A stretch of 64,000 nucleotides of DNA. Source: Achromobacter pulmonis. GTDB lineage: Bacteria; Pseudomonadota; Gammaproteobacteria; Burkholderiales; Burkholderiaceae_B. The translations under genes and the position numbers were made by a program. The stretch covers positions 1 to 64,000 of the forward strand of contig NZ_POQS01000004.1 in assembly GCF_002885955.2 (NCBI RefSeq), read 5' to 3'. Under the pieces are notes generated by a model that saw nothing but the letters and a program-made list of their open reading frames with translations, made no database searches and had not been told where the DNA came from. Positions 57,295-64,000 of the stretch are shown one piece after another. Numbering within the stretch: the first letter of the stretch is position 1; the number at the start of each line of letters is the position of its first letter.

Positions 57295-57311
57295 GGGCGC
57301 TTTACGCGCCC
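57295..57311 (-). terminator. Rho-independent terminator of greA
   Basis: GGGCGC (57295-57300) and GCGCCC (57306-57311) pair across 5 nt; read on the minus strand the stem is followed by GTTTTT. It lies about 100 bp after the greA stop and could also stop yhbY transcripts weakly. Confidence 0.7.
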
Positions 57312-57408
57312 GGCCCACCATAGCTGCCCGCATCGAACCGCGGAATCCATGCGTACAGCACGGCGCTGACTATGGTGTTTTGATGGTTTCCTGCTAACTA
57401 CTGCGGCG

Positions 57409-57885
57409 TCAGATGTAACGCACGCCCAACACTTCATACTCGCGAACGCCAGCCGGGGCCTTGACCTCGACCACGTCGCCTTCGCTCTTGCCGATCAGCG
57501 CGCGGGCCACCGGGCTCGACACGGAGATCAGGTTCGCCTTGATGTCGGCTTCGACGTCGCCGACGATCTGGTACGTCACGCGATCGCCCGAATCCAGGTC
57601 CTCGATCTCGACGGTTGCGCCGAATACGGCGCGACCTTCGGCCTCGAGGGCGGTGGGGTCGATCAGATGGGCATTGGAAAGCGTGCCTTCAAGCTCAGCA
57701 ATCCGGCCCTCGATAAAGCCTTGGCGCTCGCGAGCTGCGTCGTACTCGGCGTTTTCCGACAGATCGCCCTGGGCACGCGCCTCGGCGATAGCGTTAATCA
57801 CGGCGGGACGTTCCACGGTTTTCAGCCGCTGGAGCTCTTCTTGCAAGCGCTCGGCCCCGCGCACGGTCAAAGGAATGGCAGACAT
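57409..57885 (-). CDS. greA: GreA transcription elongation factor
   Basis: A 158-residue factor that rescues backtracked RNA polymerase. The N-terminal coiled coil carries the catalytic acidic tip [14 protein letters not shown]; the C-terminal FKBP-like domain has [23 protein letters not shown]. The ATG at 57885 is preceded by GGGA. Its leader holds two consecutive terminator-like hairpins. In related genera greA follows carB, but here carB is not present upstream. Confidence 0.95.
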   Translation of the reverse strand: MSAIPLTVRGAERLQEELQRLKTVERPAVINAIAEARAQGDLSENAEYDAARERQGFIEGRIAELEGTLSNAHLIDPTALEAEGRAVFGATVEIEDLDSGDRVTYQIVGDVEADIKANLISVSSPVARALIGKSEGDVVEVKAPAGVREYEVLGVRYI

Positions 57886-57909
57886 GTCGTTTCCCAAACA
57901 AAAGAAGAA

Positions 57910-57928
57910 AACGCCCCGAAGGAGCGTT
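57910..57928 (-). terminator. Terminator-like hairpin in the greA leader
   Basis: On the minus strand AACGCTCC pairs with GGGGCGTT (one mismatch) around a 3-nt loop and is followed by TTCTTCTTTT, ending about 25 nt before the greA ATG. A terminator this close to the start codon would attenuate greA and release a short leader RNA, as reported for E. coli greA (GraL). Confidence 0.65.
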
Positions 57929-57993
57929 CTCGGTGAAGGCCGCAAAACGCGCGCCCGTGCCGTCGGGACTTCTTGACGGCGGCGCGGCAAACG

Positions 57994-58029
57994 ACCAAAA
58001 CAAAACCCCGGCTCGGGTCGGAACCGGGG
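57994..58029 (-). terminator. Second terminator upstream of greA
   Basis: CCCCGG (58024-58029, minus) pairs with CCGGGG (58011-58006) over a 12-nt loop, followed on the minus strand by TTTTGTTTT. It is about 120 bp before greA. It may be the end of a gene that formerly stood upstream, or part of the greA leader. Confidence 0.65.
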
Positions 58030-58458
58030 CAATCAAGGTCATATTGTGGGCAAAGTCCACCGGAATTGCAAGCCACCGGAGAAACCGTCGTTTTCGGCGG
58101 ATTTCGATGCCGTAACCGTCCGAAAACGTGATTTTTTTCCAATGTCCTTGCGCAAACGCAAACCGGCCGCGCATGCCGGCCCAAAACATGGCGGATGCGG
58201 CGGCCGACGGGAAAAACGACTGGAAAAAGACAGCTGAATCGGTTTAAAAATACAAATTGTCGAATTATTAACAAATCCATACATATGGGTCCGGATCGGT
58301 TCTTTTTCTGTGCGCCCGCCTCGGCCGGCCGCAGCCATCCCTGTCACTTCCGATGTAGGTAGCGGCGGGCGCCATGCGCGGCCCGCCCGCCCCGCCGTCG
58401 CGGACGGCCCGGCCCGCTGCCGGGTGCCGCGCAATGCACTGAGGAAGGAGAAACACCC
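58030..58458. other. Intergenic region before the chemoreceptor gene
   Basis: No gene is supported. An A/T-rich island at about 58240-58285 (TTTAAAAATACAAATTG and following) is the likely promoter area for the rightward chemoreceptor and perhaps for leftward greA. A flagellar sigma-28 pattern was looked for and not found with correct spacing. Confidence 0.45.
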
Positions 58459-60054
58459 ATGCTTGAAAATTTGACGGTCCGCACCGGAATGCTGCTGGTG
58501 CTGGGCAGCTTCGTGATCGTCCTGACCCTGGCCAATGGCCTGGGCTGGACCAACGCCCAGCGCAGCGTCGCCGAGATCCGGGACTTGAACCATGTCGCGG
58601 TCGACCAGGTCGACCCGTTGTATCAGGCCGAAGCCGCCCTGCTGCGCACGCGGCTGGCGCTGAGCAGCGCCATGACAGCCCAACGGGTAGGCGCCGAGGA
58701 CCAGGCCGGGCAGGCCGAGCAGCAGGCCATGGAGCACCTGGCGCTGGCGCGCGAGCGCTTCGCCCGCTATATCGACGTGCCCAGGAGCGGGCGCGACCAG
58801 GCCCTGGCGCAGGCGGTGCAGGGCAGCTTCTCGGAGTACGGCGCGGCGCTCGACGCGCTGAGGGCGGACGTGCGCGAACGCCTGCCCGCCAAGTACCAGG
58901 AAGACAAGGCATGGGCGCAGCGGGCCGACACCGGCTTCGCCCAGGACATGCAGGCGTTCCTGGCATGGACCGCCGAACGCAGCGGCGGCGTGCTGGCCAG
59001 TTCCCAGCGCACCTACTCCACCGCGCAGATATCGGCCACCGCGCTGGTCGCCATCGGGGTGCTGCTGACGGTGCTGTGCTGGCTCTTCATCCGCTTTTCG
59101 GTGCTGCGGCCGCTGCGGCAGGCCAGCGGCTATTTCGACCGCATCGCGGCCGGCGACCTGACGACGCGCGTGCATAGCCGTTCCGACAACGAGATCGGTT
59201 GCCTCTACGCCGCGCTCAGGCGCATGCAGGAAGGCCTGACCCGCACGGTGACCGCGGTGCGCAAGGGAGTCGAGGAAATCAACGCGCGCGCCGCCGAGAT
59301 CGCGGCCGGCAATGCCCACCTGTCGGTGCGCACCGAGCAGCAGGCGTCGGCGCTGCAGGAAACCGCCACCACCATGGAAGAGCTGGCGGCGACCGTCAAG
59401 CAGAACGCGCAGAGCGCCGCCCAGGCCAACCAGCTGGTGATGGACAGCATGGACGTGGCCGAACGCGGCGGCCAGAGCGTGGACCGAGTGGTATCCACCA
59501 TGCAGGACATCTCGGCCAGCTCGCGCAAGATCTCCGACATCGTCTCGGTGATAGACGGCATCGCGTTCCAGACCAACATCCTGGCGCTGAACGCGGCGGT
59601 GGAGGCGGCCCGCGCCGGCGAGCAGGGCAAGGGTTTCGCGGTGGTCGCCGGCGAGGTCCGCACGCTGGCCCAGCGCGCCGCGCTGGCGGCCAAGGAGATC
59701 AAGGCCCTGATCGAGGCCTCGGTGGCCACGGTGACCGCCGGCTCGGCCCAGGTCGAGGCCGCCGGACGGACCATGCAGGAAATCGTGGGTTCGGTGCAGC
59801 GGGTGGCCTGCCTCATGGGCGAGATCTCCGCCGCCTCGGCCCAGCAGGCCAGCGGCATCGACCAGGTCGGCCTGGCGATCGCGCAGATGGACGAGGTCAC
59901 CCACCAGAACGCGGCGCTGGTGCAGGAAGCCTCCGCCGCCGCCGCGGCGATGGAGGACCAGGCGCGGCGCCTGGCCGAGGCCACCGCGGTGTTCAAGACA
60001 TTGTCGGGCCAGGCGATCGACGTGACGCCGACCGCCCGGCTGGTGCCCGTCTAG
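58459..60054 (+). CDS. Methyl-accepting chemotaxis protein
   Basis: A 531-residue chemoreceptor. Transmembrane helices at about residues 8-30 and 190-212 enclose a four-helix-bundle type periplasmic domain; a HAMP domain follows ([23 protein letters not shown]); the cytoplasmic hairpin tip [20 protein letters not shown] is the CheW/CheA contact. Methylation helices flank it. Ligand unknown; there is no CheR-docking pentapeptide at the C-terminus. Confidence 0.95.
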   Translation: MLENLTVRTGMLLVLGSFVIVLTLANGLGWTNAQRSVAEIRDLNHVAVDQVDPLYQAEAALLRTRLALSSAMTAQRVGAEDQAGQAEQQAMEHLALARERFARYIDVPRSGRDQALAQAVQGSFSEYGAALDALRADVRERLPAKYQEDKAWAQRADTGFAQDMQAFLAWTAERSGGVLASSQRTYSTAQISATALVAIGVLLTVLCWLFIRFSVLRPLRQASGYFDRIAAGDLTTRVHSRSDNEIGCLYAALRRMQEGLTRTVTAVRKGVEEINARAAEIAAGNAHLSVRTEQQASALQETATTMEELAATVKQNAQSAAQANQLVMDSMDVAERGGQSVDRVVSTMQDISASSRKISDIVSVIDGIAFQTNILALNAAVEAARAGEQGKGFAVVAGEVRTLAQRAALAAKEIKALIEASVATVTAGSAQVEAAGRTMQEIVGSVQRVACLMGEISAASAQQASGIDQVGLAIAQMDEVTHQNAALVQEASAAAAAMEDQARRLAEATAVFKTLSGQAIDVTPTARLVPV

Positions 60055-61361
60055 TTCCGGCGGCGCAGCAGCGCGTACAGGATGATGGCGCCGAAGGTGG
60101 CGGTGCCGATGCCGCCCAGGGTGAAGGTGCCCAGCTTGACGGTGAAGTCGCCCGCCCCCAGCACCAGCGTGACCGCGGCCACGATGAGGTTGCGGTTGTC
60201 GCTGAAGTCCACCTGGTTGACCACCCAGATGCGGGCGCCGGCGATCGCGATCAGGCCGAACACCACCACCGACATGCCGCCCAGCACCGGCGCGGGGATG
60301 GTCTGGATCAGCGCGCCGAACTTGGGCGAGAAGCCCAGCACGATGGCGATCAGGGCGGCCACCACGAAGACCAGGGTGGAATAGATGCGGGTCACGGCCA
60401 TGACGCCGATGTTCTCGGCGTAGGTGGTGACGCCGGTGCCGCCCACCGCGCCCGACACCATGGTGGCGACCCCGTCGCCCACGAAGGCGCGGCCTAGGTA
60501 GCGGTCCAGGTCCTGTCCGGTCATGGCGCTGACCGCCTTCACGTGGCCGAGGTTTTCCGCCACCAGGATGATGGCGACCGGCACGATCAGGCCCATGGCC
60601 TCGGCCTTGAACACGGGCGCGGCGAACTGCGGCAGGCCGAACCAGGCGGCCGCGGACACCGCCGAAAAGTCTATCGGCTTGCCCAGGCCCAGGCCGTTGG
60701 CGAAGACACCGTACACCACGCAGGCCAGGATCATGCCCACCAGGATGAGCAGGCGCTGCACCATGCCCTTGGTATAGACCGCGATGCCGCCGACGCAGAG
60801 GACGGTGACCAGCGCCATCGCGGTGTCGAAGCCCGAGGCCCCCATCGCGCCCTTGGCGGCGATGGGCGCCAGGTTCAGGCCGATCACGGCGACCACCGCG
60901 CCCGTGACCACCGGCGGCATCAGCGTGTCGATCCAGTTCGCGCCCGCGCCCGCGCGCGAGTTGGCGATCCAGACCAGCAGGCCGATCAGCGTATAGGCCA
61001 GGCCGCAGGCGATGATGGCGCCCAGCGCCACGCCGATATTGGCGTTGGGGCCGGCCCCGGCGTAGCCGGTGACCGCGATCACGCCGCCGATGAAGGCGAA
61101 GCTGGAACCCAGGTAGCTCGGCACCCGGCCGCCGACGAACAGGAAGAAGATCAGCGTTCCGATGCCCGACATCAGGATGGCGACGTTGGGATCGAAGCCC
61201 ATCAGCAGCGGCGCCAGCACGGTGGACCCGAACATGGCGACGACGTGCTGGGCGCCCATGGCCACGTTCTTGGGCCAGGACAGCCTTTCGTCGGGCGCGA
61301 TGATGACGCCGGGCTCGGCGTCGTCGGCCAGGCGCCAGCGCGGAAAGTAGGAATTGGACAT
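60051..61361 (-). CDS. uraA: NCS2 family uracil/xanthine permease
   Basis: A 436-residue nucleobase:proton symporter with about 14 hydrophobic segments. Markers are [25 protein letters not shown], the Glu-bearing [16 protein letters not shown], and [22 protein letters not shown]. The start at 61361 (MSNSYFPRW) suits the family; longer frames are not supported. Its stop overlaps the stop region of the convergent chemoreceptor gene by 4 bp. RutG-like pyrimidine transport is the alternative name. Confidence 0.92.
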   Translation of the reverse strand: MSNSYFPRWRLADDAEPGVIIAPDERLSWPKNVAMGAQHVVAMFGSTVLAPLLMGFDPNVAILMSGIGTLIFFLFVGGRVPSYLGSSFAFIGGVIAVTGYAGAGPNANIGVALGAIIACGLAYTLIGLLVWIANSRAGAGANWIDTLMPPVVTGAVVAVIGLNLAPIAAKGAMGASGFDTAMALVTVLCVGGIAVYTKGMVQRLLILVGMILACVVYGVFANGLGLGKPIDFSAVSAAAWFGLPQFAAPVFKAEAMGLIVPVAIILVAENLGHVKAVSAMTGQDLDRYLGRAFVGDGVATMVSGAVGGTGVTTYAENIGVMAVTRIYSTLVFVVAALIAIVLGFSPKFGALIQTIPAPVLGGMSVVVFGLIAIAGARIWVVNQVDFSDNRNLIVAAVTLVLGAGDFTVKLGTFTLGGIGTATFGAIILYALLRRRN

Positions 61362-61514
61362 GGATGCCCCGGGAAAGTGGTTCGAAGGGAGGATGGAGAC
61401 TGCGAGCGGGCGCCAGTGTAAATGGGGCCGCGAACCACCCGCAACGTTTAAGTTCCGCGCGGCGATGCCGTACTGGTGGAAACCCCCAAATCCCGACTGG
61501 CGACAGGAGCAATC

Positions 61515-61925
61515 ATGGCGATCGATTCCATCCAAGGCACCTCCCGGCTCAAGAGCCTGACCGACCTGTGGGCCGAGCGCATCCAGGCCAGCCGGGCCCG
61601 CCAGGACGCGCCGGCCGCGGTGTCGGCGCAGGACGGCAAGATCCGCGTCAGCCAGCCGGGCGCGATGGCGGTGGGCGGCGCGCAGGCCTCCGAGGAAACC
61701 GACAACGAGGACGAATACACCCGTCAGATCAAGGAATTGCAGAAACAGCTGCAGCGCGTCATGGAGCAGATCGCCCGGGTCAAGGCCAGCGCCATGTCGG
61801 CCGAAATGAAGGCAAGCCAGGTGCAGGCGCTCAACGCGCAGGCGCTGCAGATCCAGGCGCAGATCTCGCAGGTGATGACGCAGCAGGCCCGCGCGATGCA
61901 GGGCGGCGTGTCGGCCACCGCATAA
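61515..61925 (+). CDS. FlxA-like coiled-coil protein
   Basis: A 136-residue hypothetical protein with an AGGAG site. The N-terminal half is polar and probably disordered; residues 65-125 are a coiled coil rich in Gln (IKELQKQLQRVMEQIARVKAS, then VQALNAQALQIQAQISQVMTQQ). The pattern resembles FlxA-like small proteins. No function is known. It is divergent from the permease gene. Confidence 0.7.
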   Translation: MAIDSIQGTSRLKSLTDLWAERIQASRARQDAPAAVSAQDGKIRVSQPGAMAVGGAQASEETDNEDEYTRQIKELQKQLQRVMEQIARVKASAMSAEMKASQVQALNAQALQIQAQISQVMTQQARAMQGGVSATA

Positions 61926-62040
61926 TCCGCAAGCGGGCGCGGCCGCCCGCGCTGATGGGCCGCATCAAAATTTCTGATTGGACTCGCCGCAGGGCTGACA
62001 TTACTGTCTCCGGACAAATCTAAAACCACGGAGACAAACC

Positions 62041-63366
62041 ATGCACGCAATGCGCACAGCCCTCGCAGGGGCGCTGCTGGCCGCCTGTGCCGCGCCGGCC
62101 CTGGCCGGCACGGTGACGGTGATCACTTCGTTCCCCAAGGACCTGACCCAGGCCTACAAGGCGGCGTTCGAGAAGGCCAACCCCGGCATCACGCTGGAAA
62201 TCCTGAACAAGAACACGGTATCGGGCATCGCCTACGTGCGCGAAACGCCCGCGGGCCAGCGCCCCGAAGTGTTCTGGGCCAGCGCGCCCGACGCGTTCGA
62301 AGTGCTGGGGCGCGACAAGCTGCTGGCCAAGTCGTCCGACGTGGCGAACAAGGATGTGCCGGACAAGATCGGCAGCTACCCCATCAACGATCCCGCCGGC
62401 ATGTACCTGGGCCAGGCGCTGGCCGGCTACGGCATCATCTACAACACGCGCTACATCGCCGCGCACAAGCTGCCCGCGCCGGTCGAATGGAAGGACCTGC
62501 TCGCGCCGCAGTGGTTCGGCCACGTCGGCATCACCTCGCCGTCGCGCTCGGGCACCATGCACCTGACGGTCGAGACCATTCTGCAGGGCGAAGGCTGGGA
62601 CGAAGGCTGGCGCACGCTGCTGCGCATGTCGGGCAACAGCAGCGCCATCACCGAGCGCTCGTTCGGCGTGCCCGACGGCGTGAACAACGGGCAGTTCGGC
62701 GCCGGCCCGGTGATCGACTTCTTCGGACTGTCCAGCAAGTACTCCAAGTTCCCGGTCGACTTCGTCTACCCGTCGGAGACCGCCATCGTGCCGGCCAACA
62801 TCGCCTTGATCGAGGGCGCCAAGAACACCGAGGAAGGCAAGAAGTTCATCGCCTTCACGCTCAGCCAGGCGGGCCAGGAGCTGCTGCTGCAGCCCAAGAT
62901 CTCGCGCCTGCCGGTGCTGCCCTACTCCGCGCTGGCCGGCAAGATCCCGCCAGGCTATCCCGATCCGGCCGAAATCGCCAAGCGCAGCAAGGTGCAGTTC
63001 AACGCCGACCTGTCGCAGACGCGCTACTACGTGGTGCAGTCGCTGTACGACCAGACCGTCACCTTCCGCCTGAAGGAACTGCAGGCGGCCACCAAGGCCA
63101 TTTACGACGCGGAGGCCAAGCTGGGCGACAAGGCCAGGAGCGGCAAGGCCGCCGAGCTGCTGGAGCAGGCCCGCAAGCTGACCTGGGCGCCGCTGGTCGA
63201 CGGCAAGAAGGCATCGGACCCGGCCTTCCTGGCCATCTTCGCCGGCAACAAGAAAGACGCCGCCGTCAACCAGCAGATCACGCAGCTCGAAGGCGAGTGG
63301 AACGGGCAGGCCCGCGCCAACTACGAAGAAGCCGTGAAGCTGGCCCGGCAGGCCGCCGCGCTGTAG
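62041..63366 (+). CDS. ABC transporter periplasmic substrate-binding protein (iron/phosphoglycerate type)
   Basis: A 441-residue secreted protein with a Sec signal (MHAMRTALAGALLAACAAP, cleaved after ALA). The mature start TVTVITSFPKDLTQAYKAAFEKANPGI and PSRSGTMHLTVETILQGEGW place it in the type 1/6 extracellular solute-binding families with ferric iron and PgtC-like proteins. It is about 90 residues longer than FbpA-type proteins because of a C-terminal helical extension (about 320-441). A permease gene follows after 111 bp. The substrate cannot be fixed. Confidence 0.85.
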   Translation: MHAMRTALAGALLAACAAPALAGTVTVITSFPKDLTQAYKAAFEKANPGITLEILNKNTVSGIAYVRETPAGQRPEVFWASAPDAFEVLGRDKLLAKSSDVANKDVPDKIGSYPINDPAGMYLGQALAGYGIIYNTRYIAAHKLPAPVEWKDLLAPQWFGHVGITSPSRSGTMHLTVETILQGEGWDEGWRTLLRMSGNSSAITERSFGVPDGVNNGQFGAGPVIDFFGLSSKYSKFPVDFVYPSETAIVPANIALIEGAKNTEEGKKFIAFTLSQAGQELLLQPKISRLPVLPYSALAGKIPPGYPDPAEIAKRSKVQFNADLSQTRYYVVQSLYDQTVTFRLKELQAATKAIYDAEAKLGDKARSGKAAELLEQARKLTWAPLVDGKKASDPAFLAIFAGNKKDAAVNQQITQLEGEWNGQARANYEEAVKLARQAAAL

Positions 63367-63430
63367 CGGCGTAGCGGTATCCGCGGCCGGCGGCGGGCGG
63401 CAGCGCCCGGCCCGCCGGCCGATTTCCGGC

Positions 63431-63452
63431 GCCCCGTCCGCGCGGACGGGGC
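63431..63452. terminator. Perfect palindrome between binding protein and permease genes
   Basis: GCCCCGTCCG (63431-63440) and CGGACGGGGC (63443-63452) are exact complements around CG, 25 bp before the permease start. No T-run follows; it probably dampens read-through or stabilises the upstream mRNA so that binding protein exceeds permease. Confidence 0.6.
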
Positions 63453-63477
63453 ATTAGCAACGATTGCGGGATTCTCG

Positions 63478-64000
63478 ATGGATTATTCGGGCCATTCGCG
63501 CCTGCACGCCGGCCCTGTGCTGACGGCGCTCCTGGTGTTCGGCTTTTTGCTGCTGTTTTTGGCCATTCCGGTCGGCACGGTGTTCTACAGCGCCTTCGTG
63601 AACGCCGACGGCAGCTTCACGATGGGCCATTTCGGCGCCTTCTTCAATCAGCCCCTGATGCAGGAGGCGTTCTTCAACAGCCTGTACGTGGCGGGCTGGT
63701 CGGCCCTGCTGGCCTCGCTCATCGCGGTGCCGCTGGCCTACCTGACGGTGCGCTTCGAATTCCGCGGCGCGCTGCTGATCCAGACGCTGGGCGTGCTGCC
63801 GCTGATCATGCCGCCCTTCGTCGGCGCGGTCGCCATGCAGCTGATCTTCGGCCGCTCGGGCAGCGTCAACCTGCTGCTGCAGGACTGGTTCGGCTTCACG
63901 CTGCCCTTCATGGAAGGGCTGAACGGCGTGATCTTCGTGGAGGCGCTGCACTACTTCCCGTTCATCCTGATGAACCTGGTGGTGGCGCTGCGCAACATCG
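63478..64000 (+). CDS. ABC transporter permease (partial, cut by window end)
   Basis: The first 174 residues of an inner-membrane permease beginning MDYSGHSRLHAGPVLTALLV. Four or so hydrophobic segments are visible, with PLAYLTVRFEFRGALLIQTLGVLPLIMPPFVGAVAMQLIFGR, which is typical of ferric-iron type (FbpB-like) permeases with two fused halves. It continues beyond the window and should pair with the binding protein upstream and an ATPase further on. Confidence 0.85.
   Translation, partial: MDYSGHSRLHAGPVLTALLVFGFLLLFLAIPVGTVFYSAFVNADGSFTMGHFGAFFNQPLMQEAFFNSLYVAGWSALLASLIAVPLAYLTVRFEFRGALLIQTLGVLPLIMPPFVGAVAMQLIFGRSGSVNLLLQDWFGFTLPFMEGLNGVIFVEALHYFPFILMNLVVALRNI

Noticed and set aside
58240..58290. 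Flagellar sigma-28 promoter before the chemoreceptor
   Set aside because: TAAA is present but no GCCGATAA-like element at the needed spacing.
58039..61512. A 1157-codon open frame on the minus strand
   Set aside because: It runs through the permease gene in another frame and through the antisense of the chemoreceptor; composition is Arg/His/Gly-rich and no motif is seen.

Overview
The window has the gene content and G+C-rich codon usage of an Alcaligenaceae betaproteobacterium (Achromobacter/Bordetella type). It divides at a tRNA-Pro gene at 40892-40968. Everything to its left looks like an accessory island built around arsenic and phosphate and edged by defence genes. Everything to its right looks like ordinary chromosome. 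No integrase is visible, and the left end of the island lies outside the window.

Island, left to right. A two-gene type I CBASS operon (CD-NTase and a membrane-anchored SAVED effector, 452-3138) is followed by a scrap of a MocR-type regulator and an IS1182-family element with identifiable ends. A long minus-strand block (5073-13402) then carries a second phosphate transporter (pstS-pstC-pstA-pstB), arsR, a low-molecular-weight-phosphatase type arsC, arsD, arsA and arsB. Two divergent arsR genes follow. The rightward one heads arsR-arsO-arsC-MFS-arsH, with a universal stress gene behind it. Next come a leftward flavoprotein gene and a Cys-rich MarR regulator, then the arsenite oxidase locus: aioX-aioS-aioR leftward, and aioB-aioA-cytochrome c-moaA rightward from a clear sigma-54 promoter. 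A fourth arsR and a Tat-exported PhoX phosphatase close the arsenic/phosphate part.

The genes make one pathway. Arsenite is sensed by AioX/AioS/AioR and oxidised in the periplasm by AioBA, which passes electrons to a small cytochrome c. The arsenate produced competes with phosphate, which the extra Pst system and PhoX help to secure. Arsenate that enters is reduced by ArsC and expelled by ArsAB with ArsD; ArsH, ArsO, the flavoprotein and the MFS protein are accessory functions.

The island's right edge (about 32-39 kb) is a damaged defence region. It holds a 140-bp MITE-like element sharing its ends with the IS1182 copy, a HEPN-like gene broken by a frameshift and by an IS21 insertion with a 6-bp target duplication, a 976-residue SF2 helicase with a nuclease-like C-terminal segment, and a 39-residue membrane peptide gene upstream of it. 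About 1.9 kb without recognisable genes then leads to the tRNA.

Chromosomal part: an aromatic-acid type MFS transporter, the housekeeping pstSCAB operon with a textbook Pho box, ppk1 and ppx (divergent), an OlsB-like acyltransferase, the glmM-folP-ftsH-rlmE block, yhbY, greA, a chemoreceptor, a uracil/xanthine permease, a FlxA-like protein, and the start of an iron-type ABC importer cut by the window end.

The most noteworthy signals are: a near-identical inverted-repeat motif before both the Cys-rich marR gene and its neighbouring flavoprotein gene; an ArsR-like palindrome with only a degenerate Pho box before the island pstS; a palindrome placed like an enhancer before aioBA; the broken HEPN/helicase locus; and a tandem-terminator leader before greA.
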